Assembly: GCF_021246465.1 (NCBI RefSeq)
Contig: NZ_JAHRHK010000009.1
Coordinates: 93,408-157,407, forward strand
DNA: 64,000 bases
Direction of reading: 5' to 3'
From: Nocardioides sp. R-C-SC26
GTDB lineage: Bacteria; Actinomycetota; Actinomycetes; Propionibacteriales; Nocardioidaceae
Shown here: positions 1 through 9,000 of the stretch, in pieces
How the letters are laid out: every line of letters begins with the position of its first letter
Position numbering within the stretch: position 1 is the stretch's first letter
Made by a program: the position numbers and the translations under genes
The notes under the pieces: generated by a model
What the model saw: only the letters and a program-made list of their open reading frames with translations
Told to the model about the DNA's origin: nothing
The model's database searches: none

Positions 1-981
1 GGCGACGAACTGCAGCTTGTCGAGCACCGGCGGCGGGATCACGAACGGGTAGAGATCGTCCTTGCCCATGCTCCGGTTGATCTGGTTCAACGCCACCGAC
101 AGCGGCACCCACACACCGGTGACCAGATCGCGGAACTGCGAGAAGTCGGCGAGCCCGCCGATGGTGAGCAGACCGAACTCCCGCGCGGTCTCGATGGTGT
201 CGACGATGTGCAGGTAGTGCGCGAACGTCTCGGCGAAGTCCTCGAACGGATGCATCGTGGCGTAGGTCGAGATGTAGGACTTCGGCCAGTCCGGCGGCGC
301 GCCCTCGGCATAGTGCCGGTCGATCGCCTCCTGGTAGTCCGCGGTCTCGTCGCCGAAGAGCTCCCGCGCCCGGGCGACCAGGTCCTCGTCGCGCACCCAC
401 TGCCACTGGGCGTAGTGCCCGAACTCGTGCCGGAAGTGCCCCAACATCGTGCGGTAGGGCTCGGCGAGCTTGGCGCGCACCTGCTCGCGATGCGCGTCGT
501 CGCTCTCGGCGAGGTCGATGGTGATGATGCCGTCGGCATGACCGATGACGACGTTCTCGTCGACGCTGGAGAGAAGGTCGAAGGCCAGGCCCTCGACGGC
601 GTCGCCGCCCTGCACCGGGTCCTTGCCGACGATGCGCACGCCGAGGGTGTCGAGCTCCACGAGCAGGTGTCGCTTGGCCTGTTCGGCGGCCGGGAAGTTG
701 ACCAGACCGACCAGGTCGTCGTCGTTCGGACGGGTTCGGGTCAGGTCGCAGCTCGAGCACTGTCCGCCCTCGACCGGCGCGAGCCAGGTGCATCCGGAGA
801 CGGCCAGGTTGGCGCAGACGTGCCAGATCAGACCAGCCGCGTCGACGTAGCGCCCCGTCGCATCGACGGGCACGATGGCGCGCTCGGCGCGCGCGTAGCC
901 CAGCGCGCTCCCGCACGAGACGCAGAGTGAGTTCTCGGCATAGAGCGGGTTGTCGCAGACCCGGCAGCGGAAGGAGCGCAC
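1..981 (-). CDS. Putative zinc-binding metallopeptidase (Peptidase_Mx-like), C-terminus cut by window edge
   Basis: Reading is open from 981 to the window edge, so about 327 residues are visible and the stop lies outside. The N-terminus carries paired CxxC clusters (RCRVCDNPLY, SLCVSCGSAL, then GQCSSCDL), which look like zinc ribbons. Near residue 190 is HFRHEFGHYAQW, an HExxH zinc-peptidase motif, followed by FEDFAETFAHYLH, which supplies a plausible third ligand region. This order, zinc ribbon then HEFGHY then an E..F..Y..H segment, matches the family I know as putative zinc-binding metallopeptidase (PF15887-type). The substrate is unknown. The GTG at 981 gives a start immediately before the first zinc ribbon; a GGAG lies too close to be a good ribosome site, so the start is uncertain. 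There is no signal peptide, so a cytoplasmic protein is likely. Confidence 0.8.
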   Translation of the reverse strand, partial: MRSFRCRVCDNPLYAENSLCVSCGSALGYARAERAIVPVDATGRYVDAAGLIWHVCANLAVSGCTWLAPVEGGQCSSCDLTRTRPNDDDLVGLVNFPAAEQAKRHLLVELDTLGVRIVGKDPVQGGDAVEGLAFDLLSSVDENVVIGHADGIITIDLAESDDAHREQVRAKLAEPYRTMLGHFRHEFGHYAQWQWVRDEDLVARARELFGDETADYQEAIDRHYAEGAPPDWPKSYISTYATMHPFEDFAETFAHYLHIVDTIETAREFGLLTIGGLADFSQFRDLVTGVWVPLSVALNQINRSMGKDDLYPFVIPPPVLDKLQFVA

Positions 982-1078
982 TCCGAGAGGGTGGCACAGA
1001 CCGCTCCACCCATCGGTGGGCGTCGCCGTTCACCTCACCCGGTCGCCGAGCCCGCCCAGACGTGGCGCCCCGGTCGCC

Positions 1079-1117
1079 GAGCTCGTCGAGACCTCACGAG
1101 GGGGTCTCGACGAGCTC
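1079..1117. repeat. Hairpin made from the dispersed GGTCTCGACGAGCTC repeat
   Basis: Two 15-base arms (1079-1093 and 1103-1117, GGTCTCGACGAGCTC and its complement) are perfectly inverted around a 9-base loop, with CGACCACCG following. It fills most of the gap 982-1144, just past the end of the five-gene minus-strand operon, so it could terminate that transcript. The same core recurs at many other gaps in the window. I see no gene in 982-1144. Confidence 0.75.
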
Positions 1118-1144
1118 GACCACCGACGAGCTCGGCAGATGACC

Positions 1145-2044
1145 TCAGGAGGTCGGGAAGTCCGTCGGCAGATCGGTGAGGAAGTCCGTCGGGAAGTCCG
1201 ACATGAAGTCACTGGGGAAGTCCGTCGGCAGATCGGTGAGGAAGTCCGTCGGGAAGTCCGACATGAAGTCGCTCGGGAAGTCCGTCGGCAGATCGGTGGG
1301 CAGGTCGGTGGGCAGGTCGCTCGGCAGACCGTCGGGCATCAGGCCGCCGAGCATGTCGCCGAAACCGAAGCCGTCGATCAGCCAGGCGCCGTCCTCCTTG
1401 ACGAGCTGGTAGTCCACCGTGAGGCCGTCCATGCCCTCGGGCATGCCGGCACCCTCGAGGTCCTCGAACGCGTCGCCGAAGGAGACGGTGACCGGAACGG
1501 TCGCGCTGTCGCCGTCGATCTCGGCCTTGCCGATCTCGTAGTCGATGTCGTCGGGGTCGATCCCGAGCTCCTTGGCCATGTCCTCGGACATGGTCTCCTC
1601 CGACCCGCAGTCGGCACCCATCTGGTCCTTGAACTTGTCGGTGACCAGGTTGAGCGCTGCGTCGCAGTCGCCATCCTTGCCGGCGTCGATGAAGTTCTCC
1701 ACCGTCTTCACCGGGTCGCTCGACGAGGGCTTGTCGTCACTGCCTCCGCCGAGCACCAGCAGGAGCACCACGACGACGGCCACGATCGCGACGAGGCCAC
1801 CGACCAGGCCGATGACCAGGCCGGTCTTCTTCTTCGCAGGCTCCGGGGCACCCAGCGGTGCGCCGGCCGACGGCATCACGGTGGTCGGCTCCGCACCCGC
1901 GGGCGCAGCACCAGCGGCCGGGTCGGTCGGACCCTGGCCGGGCTCGGCCCAGGCGCTGCCGTCCCACCAGCGCTGACCACCCTGACCGTCGGGGTACCAG
2001 CCTGCGGGGGCCTGGCCGCCGCCGTTCGTGCCGTTGTCGCTCAT
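1145..2044 (-). CDS. DUF2510 membrane-anchored protein with Asp/Pro-rich repeat tail
   Basis: A 299-residue protein. Residues about 14-35 (AGWYPDGQGGQRWWDGSAW) form a DUF2510 domain, a short tryptophan-rich module of actinobacterial membrane proteins. A linker rich in Pro and Ala leads to one transmembrane helix (about residues 80-103), then an outside domain of roughly 120 residues with KTVENFIDAGKDGDCDAA, resembling the NTF2-like DUF4878/lumazine-binding fold often found after such anchors. The last 60 residues are a low-complexity tail of DFPTDFLTDLPTDFPSD units. The ATG at 2044 overlaps the stop of the upstream lipoprotein gene by 4 bases, so it is the last gene of the translationally coupled operon. 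Its role there is unknown; it may be an envelope partner of the transglutaminases. Function not assigned. Confidence 0.8.
   Translation of the reverse strand: MSDNGTNGGGQAPAGWYPDGQGGQRWWDGSAWAEPGQGPTDPAAGAAPAGAEPTTVMPSAGAPLGAPEPAKKKTGLVIGLVGGLVAIVAVVVVLLLVLGGGSDDKPSSSDPVKTVENFIDAGKDGDCDAALNLVTDKFKDQMGADCGSEETMSEDMAKELGIDPDDIDYEIGKAEIDGDSATVPVTVSFGDAFEDLEGAGMPEGMDGLTVDYQLVKEDGAWLIDGFGFGDMLGGLMPDGLPSDLPTDLPTDLPTDFPSDFMSDFPTDFLTDLPTDFPSDFMSDFPTDFLTDLPTDFPTS
1155..1274. repeat. Two 60-bp tandem copies inside the DUF2510 gene
   Basis: Bases 1155-1214 and 1215-1274 are the same 60-bp unit with only a few differences near the junctions (for example ACTGG versus GCTCG at the ends). Each encodes 20 residues of the DFPTD/DLPTD tail. 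The near identity suggests recent slippage or unequal crossing-over; the length of the tail may vary between strains. Confidence 0.85.
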
Positions 2045-2592
2045 GAGGTCTCCTTGGGACTGGCGCTCGCGGACGGCGCGTGGGGGGATGCCGCCAGGAG
2101 GTCCAGTGCGTCAGCGATGACGCGGCGCTCTCTCGCGGTGACGGCGTCAGCGTAGTAGGCCACCAGGTTGCCCGAGAAGAGCCTCGGGACCAGCGCGGAA
2201 CCGGCACCGAACGCGCTCGCGACGGCGCTCGTGCCGACCAGGGCGGAGGCCGGGTCGTCGTAGACCAGCACCGCGAAGGCAGGGCGACGTCCCGGAGGGG
2301 CCACGAGGCCGAGCAGGCCGGCCGACGCGACCGCCTCCACCTGGAGCCCCTCGCGATCGGTGGAGGTGACCGGGGCCGCTTCCAGGCTCGTCAGCGCCGA
2401 GGCGGCCTGCTGGGCGGTCGCGGCCTGAGGGGCGGTCGGGCTGAGCACCTCGACGGACTCCGGGAGCAGGCTGAGGTTGAGCGCGGCCTGACCGCCGTCG
2501 TCGGGAACGGGCGGTTCGCCACCGCACGCCGTGAGGGTGGCGAGCCCCAGCACCCCGCACAGCACAGCCGGGACGACGAGTGCGCGCCTCAT
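2041..2592 (-). CDS. Small secreted lipoprotein, function unknown
   Basis: A 183-residue protein starting at ATG 2592, overlapping the transglutaminase stop by 4 bases (ATGA). The first 24 residues are a lipoprotein signal: positively charged start, hydrophobic core, and LATLTACGG with the Cys to be lipidated and cleaved at. The mature part is rich in Ala, with two segments that look like an alternating alpha/beta domain (PAFAVLVYDDPASALVGTSAV and SGNLVAYYADAVTARERRVIADALDLL). I do not recognise a family. Its stop overlaps the start of the DUF2510 gene by 4 bases. Position within the ATP-grasp/transglutaminase operon suggests it acts outside the membrane with or on the products of that system; this is inference. 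Confidence 0.75.
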   Translation of the reverse strand: MRRALVVPAVLCGVLGLATLTACGGEPPVPDDGGQAALNLSLLPESVEVLSPTAPQAATAQQAASALTSLEAAPVTSTDREGLQVEAVASAGLLGLVAPPGRRPAFAVLVYDDPASALVGTSAVASAFGAGSALVPRLFSGNLVAYYADAVTARERRVIADALDLLAASPHAPSASASPKETS

Positions 2593-3467
2593 CGATCCAC
2601 CGGTGCGACGTCGACGGCGACACGCATGGTCGAGCGCTTGGCCTCGGTGAAGATGACTCCCTTGAGCGGTGGCACGTCCCCATAGTCGCGCCCCCAGGCG
2701 ACGGTGACATAACGGTCGTTCAACCACTGGTCGTTGGTCGGGTCGAGAGCGAGCCAGGTGCCATCGCCCAGCCAGACCTCGATCCAGGCGTGCGAGGCGT
2801 CGGCGCCGACGACCCGCTCCTTGCCCGGTGGTGGGTCGGTGGCGAGGTACCCGCTGACGTACCGGGCGGCGAGGTGATGGGTGCGCAGGCAGGCCAGCAT
2901 CAGGTGGGCGAAGTCCTGGCAGACGCCGGCGCGACGCTCGAGGATGTGCCCGACCGTCGACGTCACCGTGGTCGCGGTGCGGTCGTACTCGAAGTCGGCG
3001 TGGACCCGGTGCATCAGATCGGTCACGGCCTCGCCGATCTCCAGACCCGGTCGCAGCGACGTCGCCGCGTACTCGCGCGCTGCTGCCACGTGCTCGACCT
3101 GCGCGGAGGCCAGCGCGAAGTCGGTGGCCCGCCAGACGTCGGAGGCCGTCGCCCCCATCAGCGGCCGCAAGGTCTCCCACGGCCTGGCCAGCACCTCGGG
3201 GTCGTGCACCGGGGTCAGGACGTCGACGGTGCCGCGCCCCTGCACCACCAGCTCCTCGTGCGGGCTGGTGACCTGGAAGTAGGTCACGTGGTTGCCGTAG
3301 TAGTCGAGGTCGCTCGAGTGGTCGACCGGCGTCGGGTCGGTCGAGACGACGTACCCGTCGACCTCCTGCCACGGCAGCGTGCGCGGCACCAGGTGGGCGA
3401 CGCCGAGGCTGTCGCTGACCGGCGCGTCGTAGGTGTAGGTGGTGGTGTGCTGCAGCTCGTACCTCAC
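2589..3467 (-). CDS. Transglutaminase-like cysteine peptidase
   Basis: A 292-residue protein with the bacterial transglutaminase N-terminal domain (MRYELQHTTTYTYDAPV, residues 1-80) followed by the transglutaminase core. The catalytic triad is visible: Cys in RRAGVCQDFAHLM, His in DASHAWIEVWLGDG, Asp in WLALDPTNDQW. This family (COG1305) is usually thought to act as peptidases or in amide exchange, not as classical cross-linking enzymes. No signal peptide is present. It starts at GTG 3467, with GGAGG about 7 bases upstream, and overlaps the stop of the ATP-grasp/alpha-E gene by 4 bases. Genes of this type are repeatedly found with circularly permuted ATP-grasp and alpha-E proteins, and a role in a peptide-ligation system has been predicted by comparative genomics (Iyer and Aravind group, amidoligase survey). 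Confidence 0.9.
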   Translation of the reverse strand: MRYELQHTTTYTYDAPVSDSLGVAHLVPRTLPWQEVDGYVVSTDPTPVDHSSDLDYYGNHVTYFQVTSPHEELVVQGRGTVDVLTPVHDPEVLARPWETLRPLMGATASDVWRATDFALASAQVEHVAAAREYAATSLRPGLEIGEAVTDLMHRVHADFEYDRTATTVTSTVGHILERRAGVCQDFAHLMLACLRTHHLAARYVSGYLATDPPPGKERVVGADASHAWIEVWLGDGTWLALDPTNDQWLNDRYVTVAWGRDYGDVPPLKGVIFTEAKRSTMRVAVDVAPVDR

Positions 3468-6052
3468 GCACGCACCTCCCCCGGAGTCGCCGACGTGGCG
3501 CCGGGTGCCACCGGCGAGCCGACGAAGGACTCCACGATCGGCATCGCGAAGAGCGCTCGCGGCGCCGGCCCCGTCGTCAGGTGCAGCTCGGCGATCGCCT
3601 CGGCCAGTCGGGTGAGCTGGGTGATCACCGTGGCCAGGAAGGCCTGCAGGTTGGGTCGGCCGACGCCGCCGATCGCGACCAGGGTGGCGATGTCGGTCTG
3701 CTCGAGCTGCTCGCGCAGGTCGGTGAGCAGCCGCTCTGGCCGGGTCGACCCGGTCGACGCCGGCAGGGCGGCCAGGTGGAGGGCCATCTCCCCGAGCGCG
3801 AAGGCCAGCGAGCGCGGGTTGTCGACGTCGGTGAGCAGCAACTCCAGGGCGCCGCCCGGGCGGACGTAGCCGCGGTAGCGCCGTCGGTGCGTCACGGCGC
3901 TCTCGGCGGCCTGCAGCACCGCGTTCAACACCTCGCGGTCGACGTCGAGTCCGCGGCGCTCGGTCGTCGTCGCGTCGAGCAGGTAGCCGAGCTGGAGACC
4001 ACGTTCGAGGTAGCGACCGACGCCGATCATGTGCCAGCCCGCGTCACGGATCATGCTCGCCGTGACGCCCTGCAACGAGAGGATGCCGGTCAGCATCCGG
4101 CCCGCGGACTCCGCGATCTGGTGGCTGTGGCTGCTCAGCTCGAGGGCTCGCGCCGCCCGATCGGTGGCGCCGAAGGCGCGCCAGGTATCGAGCGAGAGCT
4201 GGTCGCGGACGCCGGCCAGCGCATCGCGCAGCCCGTCGATCGCGTGGTAGGCCGAACCGGCGCGGGTGCGATCGAGCAGGACCGATCGGAACTCCGCGTC
4301 GAGGTCCTCCACCCCGGGGCCGGCGAGGCGGTGGATCGCGTCGAGCATGACCTCCAGACCCGCGCCACCGGTCGAGCGCGGGCGGGTGCGGAAATCCTCG
4401 GCCAACACGTGCGCGGCGAGAACGACGCGCAACAGGTCCTCGGCACGCTCGGCGTAGCGGCCGAACCAGAACATGTCCTCGAGGATGCGCGGCACGGTTC
4501 CGGTGCTGGCGCGCACGTTGACCATCGGCATGACGTCGGACAGGCCCTGGTCGGGCTGGGCGGGGTCGGCCTTGAGCACCCACACGTCCTTGCTGCTGAC
4601 GCTGCGCGCGCCGTCGAGCACACTGACCAGCCCACCGACGAGGGGACGGTAGGCCGAGCCGTACCGCAGGGTGAACGTGCGCAGCGTGAGCGGCGCCGGG
4701 GCCGCCTGCGTCGGCTGCACCGAACGCGACGCCGGCCCGCCGGGCCCGAGTCCCCACGTCGGCGCCTGCGAGAGCGGCAGCATCTCCTGGGCGACGTAGC
4801 GCCACGGCGTCGCGCTGACACGCTCGATCGCCGCCGACGGCGCCAACTCGTTGACGTCGTCCACGCTCCCGTCGATCGTGCGGAACGACAGCGGGCGACC
4901 GCCGTCCGAGCCGTGGTCGGCGAGCCGCTCGAGCACCTCCTCGAGGCTGTCGGGTTCACCGCACCACCAGGTCGGCAACGAGCCGAGCCGCAGCGGTTCA
5001 CCCAGGAGCGCCTCGCACATCGACCCCATGAAGGGCAGCAGCGCCGGATTCTCCAGGACACCGGCGCCCAGGCCGTTCACGACCCGCACCCGTCCACGAC
5101 GGACGGCCTCCGCGAGTCCCGCGACGCCGAGCTGGGAGTCGCCGCGCAGCTCCAGTGGGTCGCTCCACGCGGCGTCCACCCGGCGCAGGATGACGTCGAC
5201 CCGCTCGAGCCGACCGAAGACGCGCATCTGCACCCAGCCCTCGCGCACGACGAGATCGCTGCCCTGCACGAGCGGGAAGCCCAGCGCCTGGGCCAGGAAC
5301 GCCTGGTCGTAGGCGGTCTCCGAGTGCGACCCCGGGGAGAGGACGACGACGCGCGGATCGGCGAGCTCCTCGGGCCCCGACTGCAGCAGCGCCGAGCGCA
5401 GGGCGGAGAAGAACGGCTCCATCCGGTGCATCCCGGCCTCGCGATAGATCTCGGGGATCACACGCGAGATCACACGCCGGTTCTCCATCGCGTAGCCCAG
5501 CCCGGACGGCGCCTGGGTGCGGTCGGCGAGCACCGTCCACTCGCCGTGACGGTCGCGTCCGAGGTCGGTGGCCGCGAGGACGAGCGGCCGCGGATCGTTC
5601 GCCGAGCTCCGTGCCATCACCCGGGTGAAGCCCGGGTGGGCGTAGACGACCGCGGGGGGCAGCACGCCCTCGGAGATCAACCGCTGCGCGCCGTAGAGGT
5701 CGGTGAGGATCGCGTTCAGGAGCTCGCCTCGCTGGGCCAGGCCGACCTCGAGCGGCGCCCACGAGGCCGCGTCGATGACCAGCGGCATCGGATCCAGGCG
5801 CCACGGCTGCGACCGGGTACCGGGTCGGGCGTAGGTGACGCCGTCGTCGGCCAGGGTGCGGACGATCTCGTCGTCGACGCGACGCAGGTCGTGGGAGGTC
5901 AGGCTGACGGCGAGCTCGGCCATCGGCTTCCACGGCGCGCGCAGTGCTCCGTCCGGACCGACGACCTCGTCGTAACGCTGGGTCTCATCGAGGGCGGTGC
6001 CACCCAGCACGGGCTGGGTGATCGACGCCGCGTACTCGCGGAAGACGCTCAC
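3464..6052 (-). CDS. Circularly permuted ATP-grasp protein fused to an alpha-E domain
   Basis: An 862-residue protein joining two normally separate families. Residues about 1-490 are the circularly permuted ATP-grasp type 2 region (DUF404/DUF407): note YGAQRLISEGVLPPAVV, HPGFTRVMAR, RTQAPSGLGYAMENRRVISR, and VVLSPGSHSETAYDQAFLA. Residues about 540-850 are the alpha-helical alpha-E domain (DUF403): MFWFGRYAERAEDLLR and later AGWHMIGVGRYLERGLQLGYLL. The ATP-grasp part is expected to make carboxylate-amine bonds using ATP. Start GTG 6052 lies one base after the stop of the DUF2126 gene; its stop overlaps the next transglutaminase start. In many bacteria the two parts are separate genes, so this is a natural fusion. 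The substrate is unknown. It is cytoplasmic, with no signal or membrane segment. Confidence 0.9.
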   Translation of the reverse strand: MSVFREYAASITQPVLGGTALDETQRYDEVVGPDGALRAPWKPMAELAVSLTSHDLRRVDDEIVRTLADDGVTYARPGTRSQPWRLDPMPLVIDAASWAPLEVGLAQRGELLNAILTDLYGAQRLISEGVLPPAVVYAHPGFTRVMARSSANDPRPLVLAATDLGRDRHGEWTVLADRTQAPSGLGYAMENRRVISRVIPEIYREAGMHRMEPFFSALRSALLQSGPEELADPRVVVLSPGSHSETAYDQAFLAQALGFPLVQGSDLVVREGWVQMRVFGRLERVDVILRRVDAAWSDPLELRGDSQLGVAGLAEAVRRGRVRVVNGLGAGVLENPALLPFMGSMCEALLGEPLRLGSLPTWWCGEPDSLEEVLERLADHGSDGGRPLSFRTIDGSVDDVNELAPSAAIERVSATPWRYVAQEMLPLSQAPTWGLGPGGPASRSVQPTQAAPAPLTLRTFTLRYGSAYRPLVGGLVSVLDGARSVSSKDVWVLKADPAQPDQGLSDVMPMVNVRASTGTVPRILEDMFWFGRYAERAEDLLRVVLAAHVLAEDFRTRPRSTGGAGLEVMLDAIHRLAGPGVEDLDAEFRSVLLDRTRAGSAYHAIDGLRDALAGVRDQLSLDTWRAFGATDRAARALELSSHSHQIAESAGRMLTGILSLQGVTASMIRDAGWHMIGVGRYLERGLQLGYLLDATTTERRGLDVDREVLNAVLQAAESAVTHRRRYRGYVRPGGALELLLTDVDNPRSLAFALGEMALHLAALPASTGSTRPERLLTDLREQLEQTDIATLVAIGGVGRPNLQAFLATVITQLTRLAEAIAELHLTTGPAPRALFAMPIVESFVGSPVAPGATSATPGEVRA

Positions 6053-6053
6053 C

Positions 6054-9000
6054 TCAGACGGGCCCCCTCGATCCGGTCCCGGGCTGCGACACCCGCCGCA
6101 GGTCGAGGGTGTGCGGATAGTCCGAGGAGGCCGCACGACGCGCGGACTCGCGCATGGCGGCGACGTCGAGACGCCCGGGGGTGTGACCGCGGGTCTCGAA
6201 GCGGCTGGCCCTGCGGGCCTCGGCCTCCTGCGCGTTCACCGGCGGCGTGTCGTAGGAGCGACCGCCCGGGTGCACGACGTGATAGGTCGCGCCGCCCAAG
6301 CTGGTGGCGGAGGCGACGTCGACGACGTCGAAGTGCAGCGGCGCGTGCACCTCGATGCTGGGATGCAGCGCCGACCACGGCTGCCACGCCCGGTAGCGCA
6401 CCCCGGCGTAGAAGCCGGAGCCGTCGCGGGTCGGAGTGAGCGGCACCGGGACACCCTGACATGTCAGGAGGTGGCGCGCCGGGTCGATCCCGAGGACCGA
6501 CACCTGCAGCCGCTCGACCGAGCTGTCGACGTAGCGAGCGGTGCCGCCGGCGGTGGCCTCCTCCCCCAGCACGTGCCAGGGCTCGATCGCCTGACGCAGC
6601 TCGAGGGTCCAGCGGCCTCCACCGGAGGACCCGTCGTCGCCGGTGGTCGAGCGGTCCCCGGTGGTCGAGCGGTCCCCGGTGGTCGAGCGGTCCCCGGTGG
6701 TCGAGCCTGTCGAGACCCCGATCCGTGGGAACCGGAACTCGGTGAACGGGGCGAACCAGTCCTCCTCGAACGCCAGTCCGTGGGACCGCAGATCCGCGAC
6801 GACGGCGGCGATGTCGGCGCTCGCGCCCTCGGGGAGCAGGTGGTCCTCGTGCAGCCGCGTGCCCCATCGCACGAGCGGTTCGCGGTAGGGACGCTCCCAG
6901 AACATGGCCACCAGGCTGCGCACCAGCAGGGCCTGCACGAGCGCCATCTGGGGATGCGGCGGCATCTCGAACCCGCGCAGCTCGAGCAGGCCGAGCCGGC
7001 CTCGCGAGGAGTCCGGGCTGTACAGCTTGTCGATACAGAACTCCGCGCGGTGGGTGTTCCCGGTGAGGTCGGTGAGCAAGTGCCGCAGGGCGCGGTCGAT
7101 CAGCCACGGCGCGGGCTCGCCGCCGGCGGCCGCATCTCGACGGGCAGGTTGACCGGGCTCCTCGGTGGTCGAGCTCGTCGAGACCCCCCGGATCCGCTCG
7201 CTCAGACGATCGATCTCGGCGAGCGCGATCTCCATCTCGTAGACGGCCTCGGGGCGACCCTCGTCGAAGCGCGGTGCCTGGCTGGTGGGGCCGATGAAGC
7301 GGCCCGAGAACAGGTAGCTCAGCGCCGGGTGCCGCTGCCAGTAGGTGACCAGGCTGGCGAGCAGGTCGGGACGGCGCAGCAGCGGGCTATCGATCGGCTG
7401 CCGACCGCCGAGGGTCAGGTGGTTGCCGCCGCCCGTGCCGGTGTGCAGGCCGTCGAGGTCGAACTTCTCCGTCGTCAACCGGGCCTGCCGGGCTTCTTCG
7501 TAGAGCCGCGTCGTGAGGTCGCGCTGCTCTGCCCAGCCGGCGGTCGGCTGCACGTTGACCTCGATGACCCCGGGGTCGGGGGTGACGACGAGCTGGGTCA
7601 GCCGCGGGTCGGGCGGCGGGCCGTAGCCCTCCAGCACGACCGGGCATCCGATCTTGCGCGCCGCCACCTCGACCAGGAGGAGCAGGCTCGCGTAGTGCTC
7701 GAGGCGGTCGGTCGGCGGGAGGAACACGTGCACGTGACCGTCGCGGCCCTCGACGGCGAGTGCGGTGGTGGCCTCACCGTCGGGGTCGACGATCTCGACC
7801 ACCGGCACGCCGGCCTCCAACGCGGGTCCTGCCTCGAGGTAGGAGCTCTCGCCGGCGAACTCCGGGTCGACCCAGGAGATCGCGTCGAGCGGGAGTCGCA
7901 AGCCGACGGCGCTCGTCCCCGGCGTCAGCACCAGCCGGCCCCGGCGGAACCGCCAGGCAGGGCTACGCCACGGGTCGCCGTCCGCGAGCGGGACGGCGAT
8001 GGGCAGCACCCAGCCGCTGGGGGTGTCGATCTCCGCATCCAGGACGCCGAGCCCCTGGGCGTCGAGCCGCTCGGCGCCCTCCTCGGGGCGCTCGCCGAGC
8101 GGTTGGCGCACCTGGGAGGAGAGCGCCGCCAGGGGGTCCTCGAAGGCCGGCTGGAGATGCTCGGCGGGCAGACCCAGCACGCTGGTGACCCGGCGTGCCA
8201 GCGCTTCGGCGTCGGCGGCCGCATCCCGATCCTCTGCGGCGGGGCTCCACGGGTCCGCCAGCAGGTCGGGGTCGCGCCACAGCGGCACGCCGTCGGTGCG
8301 CCACTGCAGCGCGATGTTCCACCGCGGCAGCGGCTCGCCGGGATACCACTTGCCCTGTCCGCGATGGACGACGCCGCCGCCGGCGTACGCCGTCCTGAGG
8401 CGCTCGGCGAGCACGCTCGCACGCTCGCGCTTCTCCGCGCCGTCGGCGTCGCTGTTCCACTGCGCCGTGCTGGCGCCCGGATCGGTCCCCAGGGCGACGA
8501 AGGTGGGCTCGCCGCCCATCGTCAGTCGGACGTCGCCGGTCTCGAGCCGATCGTCGACCGCGACACCGAGTGCGTCGATGCGGGACCACTGCTCGTCGGT
8601 GTAGGGCTGGGTGACGCGCGGGTCCTCGTGCACGCGGGTGACCTCGTTGTGGAAGGCGAAGGTCACCTCCACCGGCTCGGTCGCGCCCTCGATCGGGGCG
8701 GCGCTGCTGGGGTGCGGTGTCGCGCTGAGCGGGATGTGCCCCTCGCCTGCGAACAGCGCCGACGTCGGGTCCATGCCCACCCACCCGGCGCCGGGCAGGT
8801 AGACCTCGGCCCACGCGTGCAGGTCGGTGAAGTCCTCGCTCGGGCCGTCAGGGCCGTCCAGCGCGGCGGTGTCGGACGTGAGCTGCACGAGGTAGCCCGA
8901 GACGAACCGCGCGGCGAGACCGTACTGACGCAACAGGCTGACCAGCAGCCACGCGCTGTCGCGGCACGAACCGATCCGGCGTCCGAGCGTCTCGTCAGGG

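Noticed and set aside
3581..6439. Plus-strand open frame of 952 codons opposite the ATP-grasp/alpha-E gene
   Set aside because: Antisense shadow of a clear two-domain minus-strand gene.
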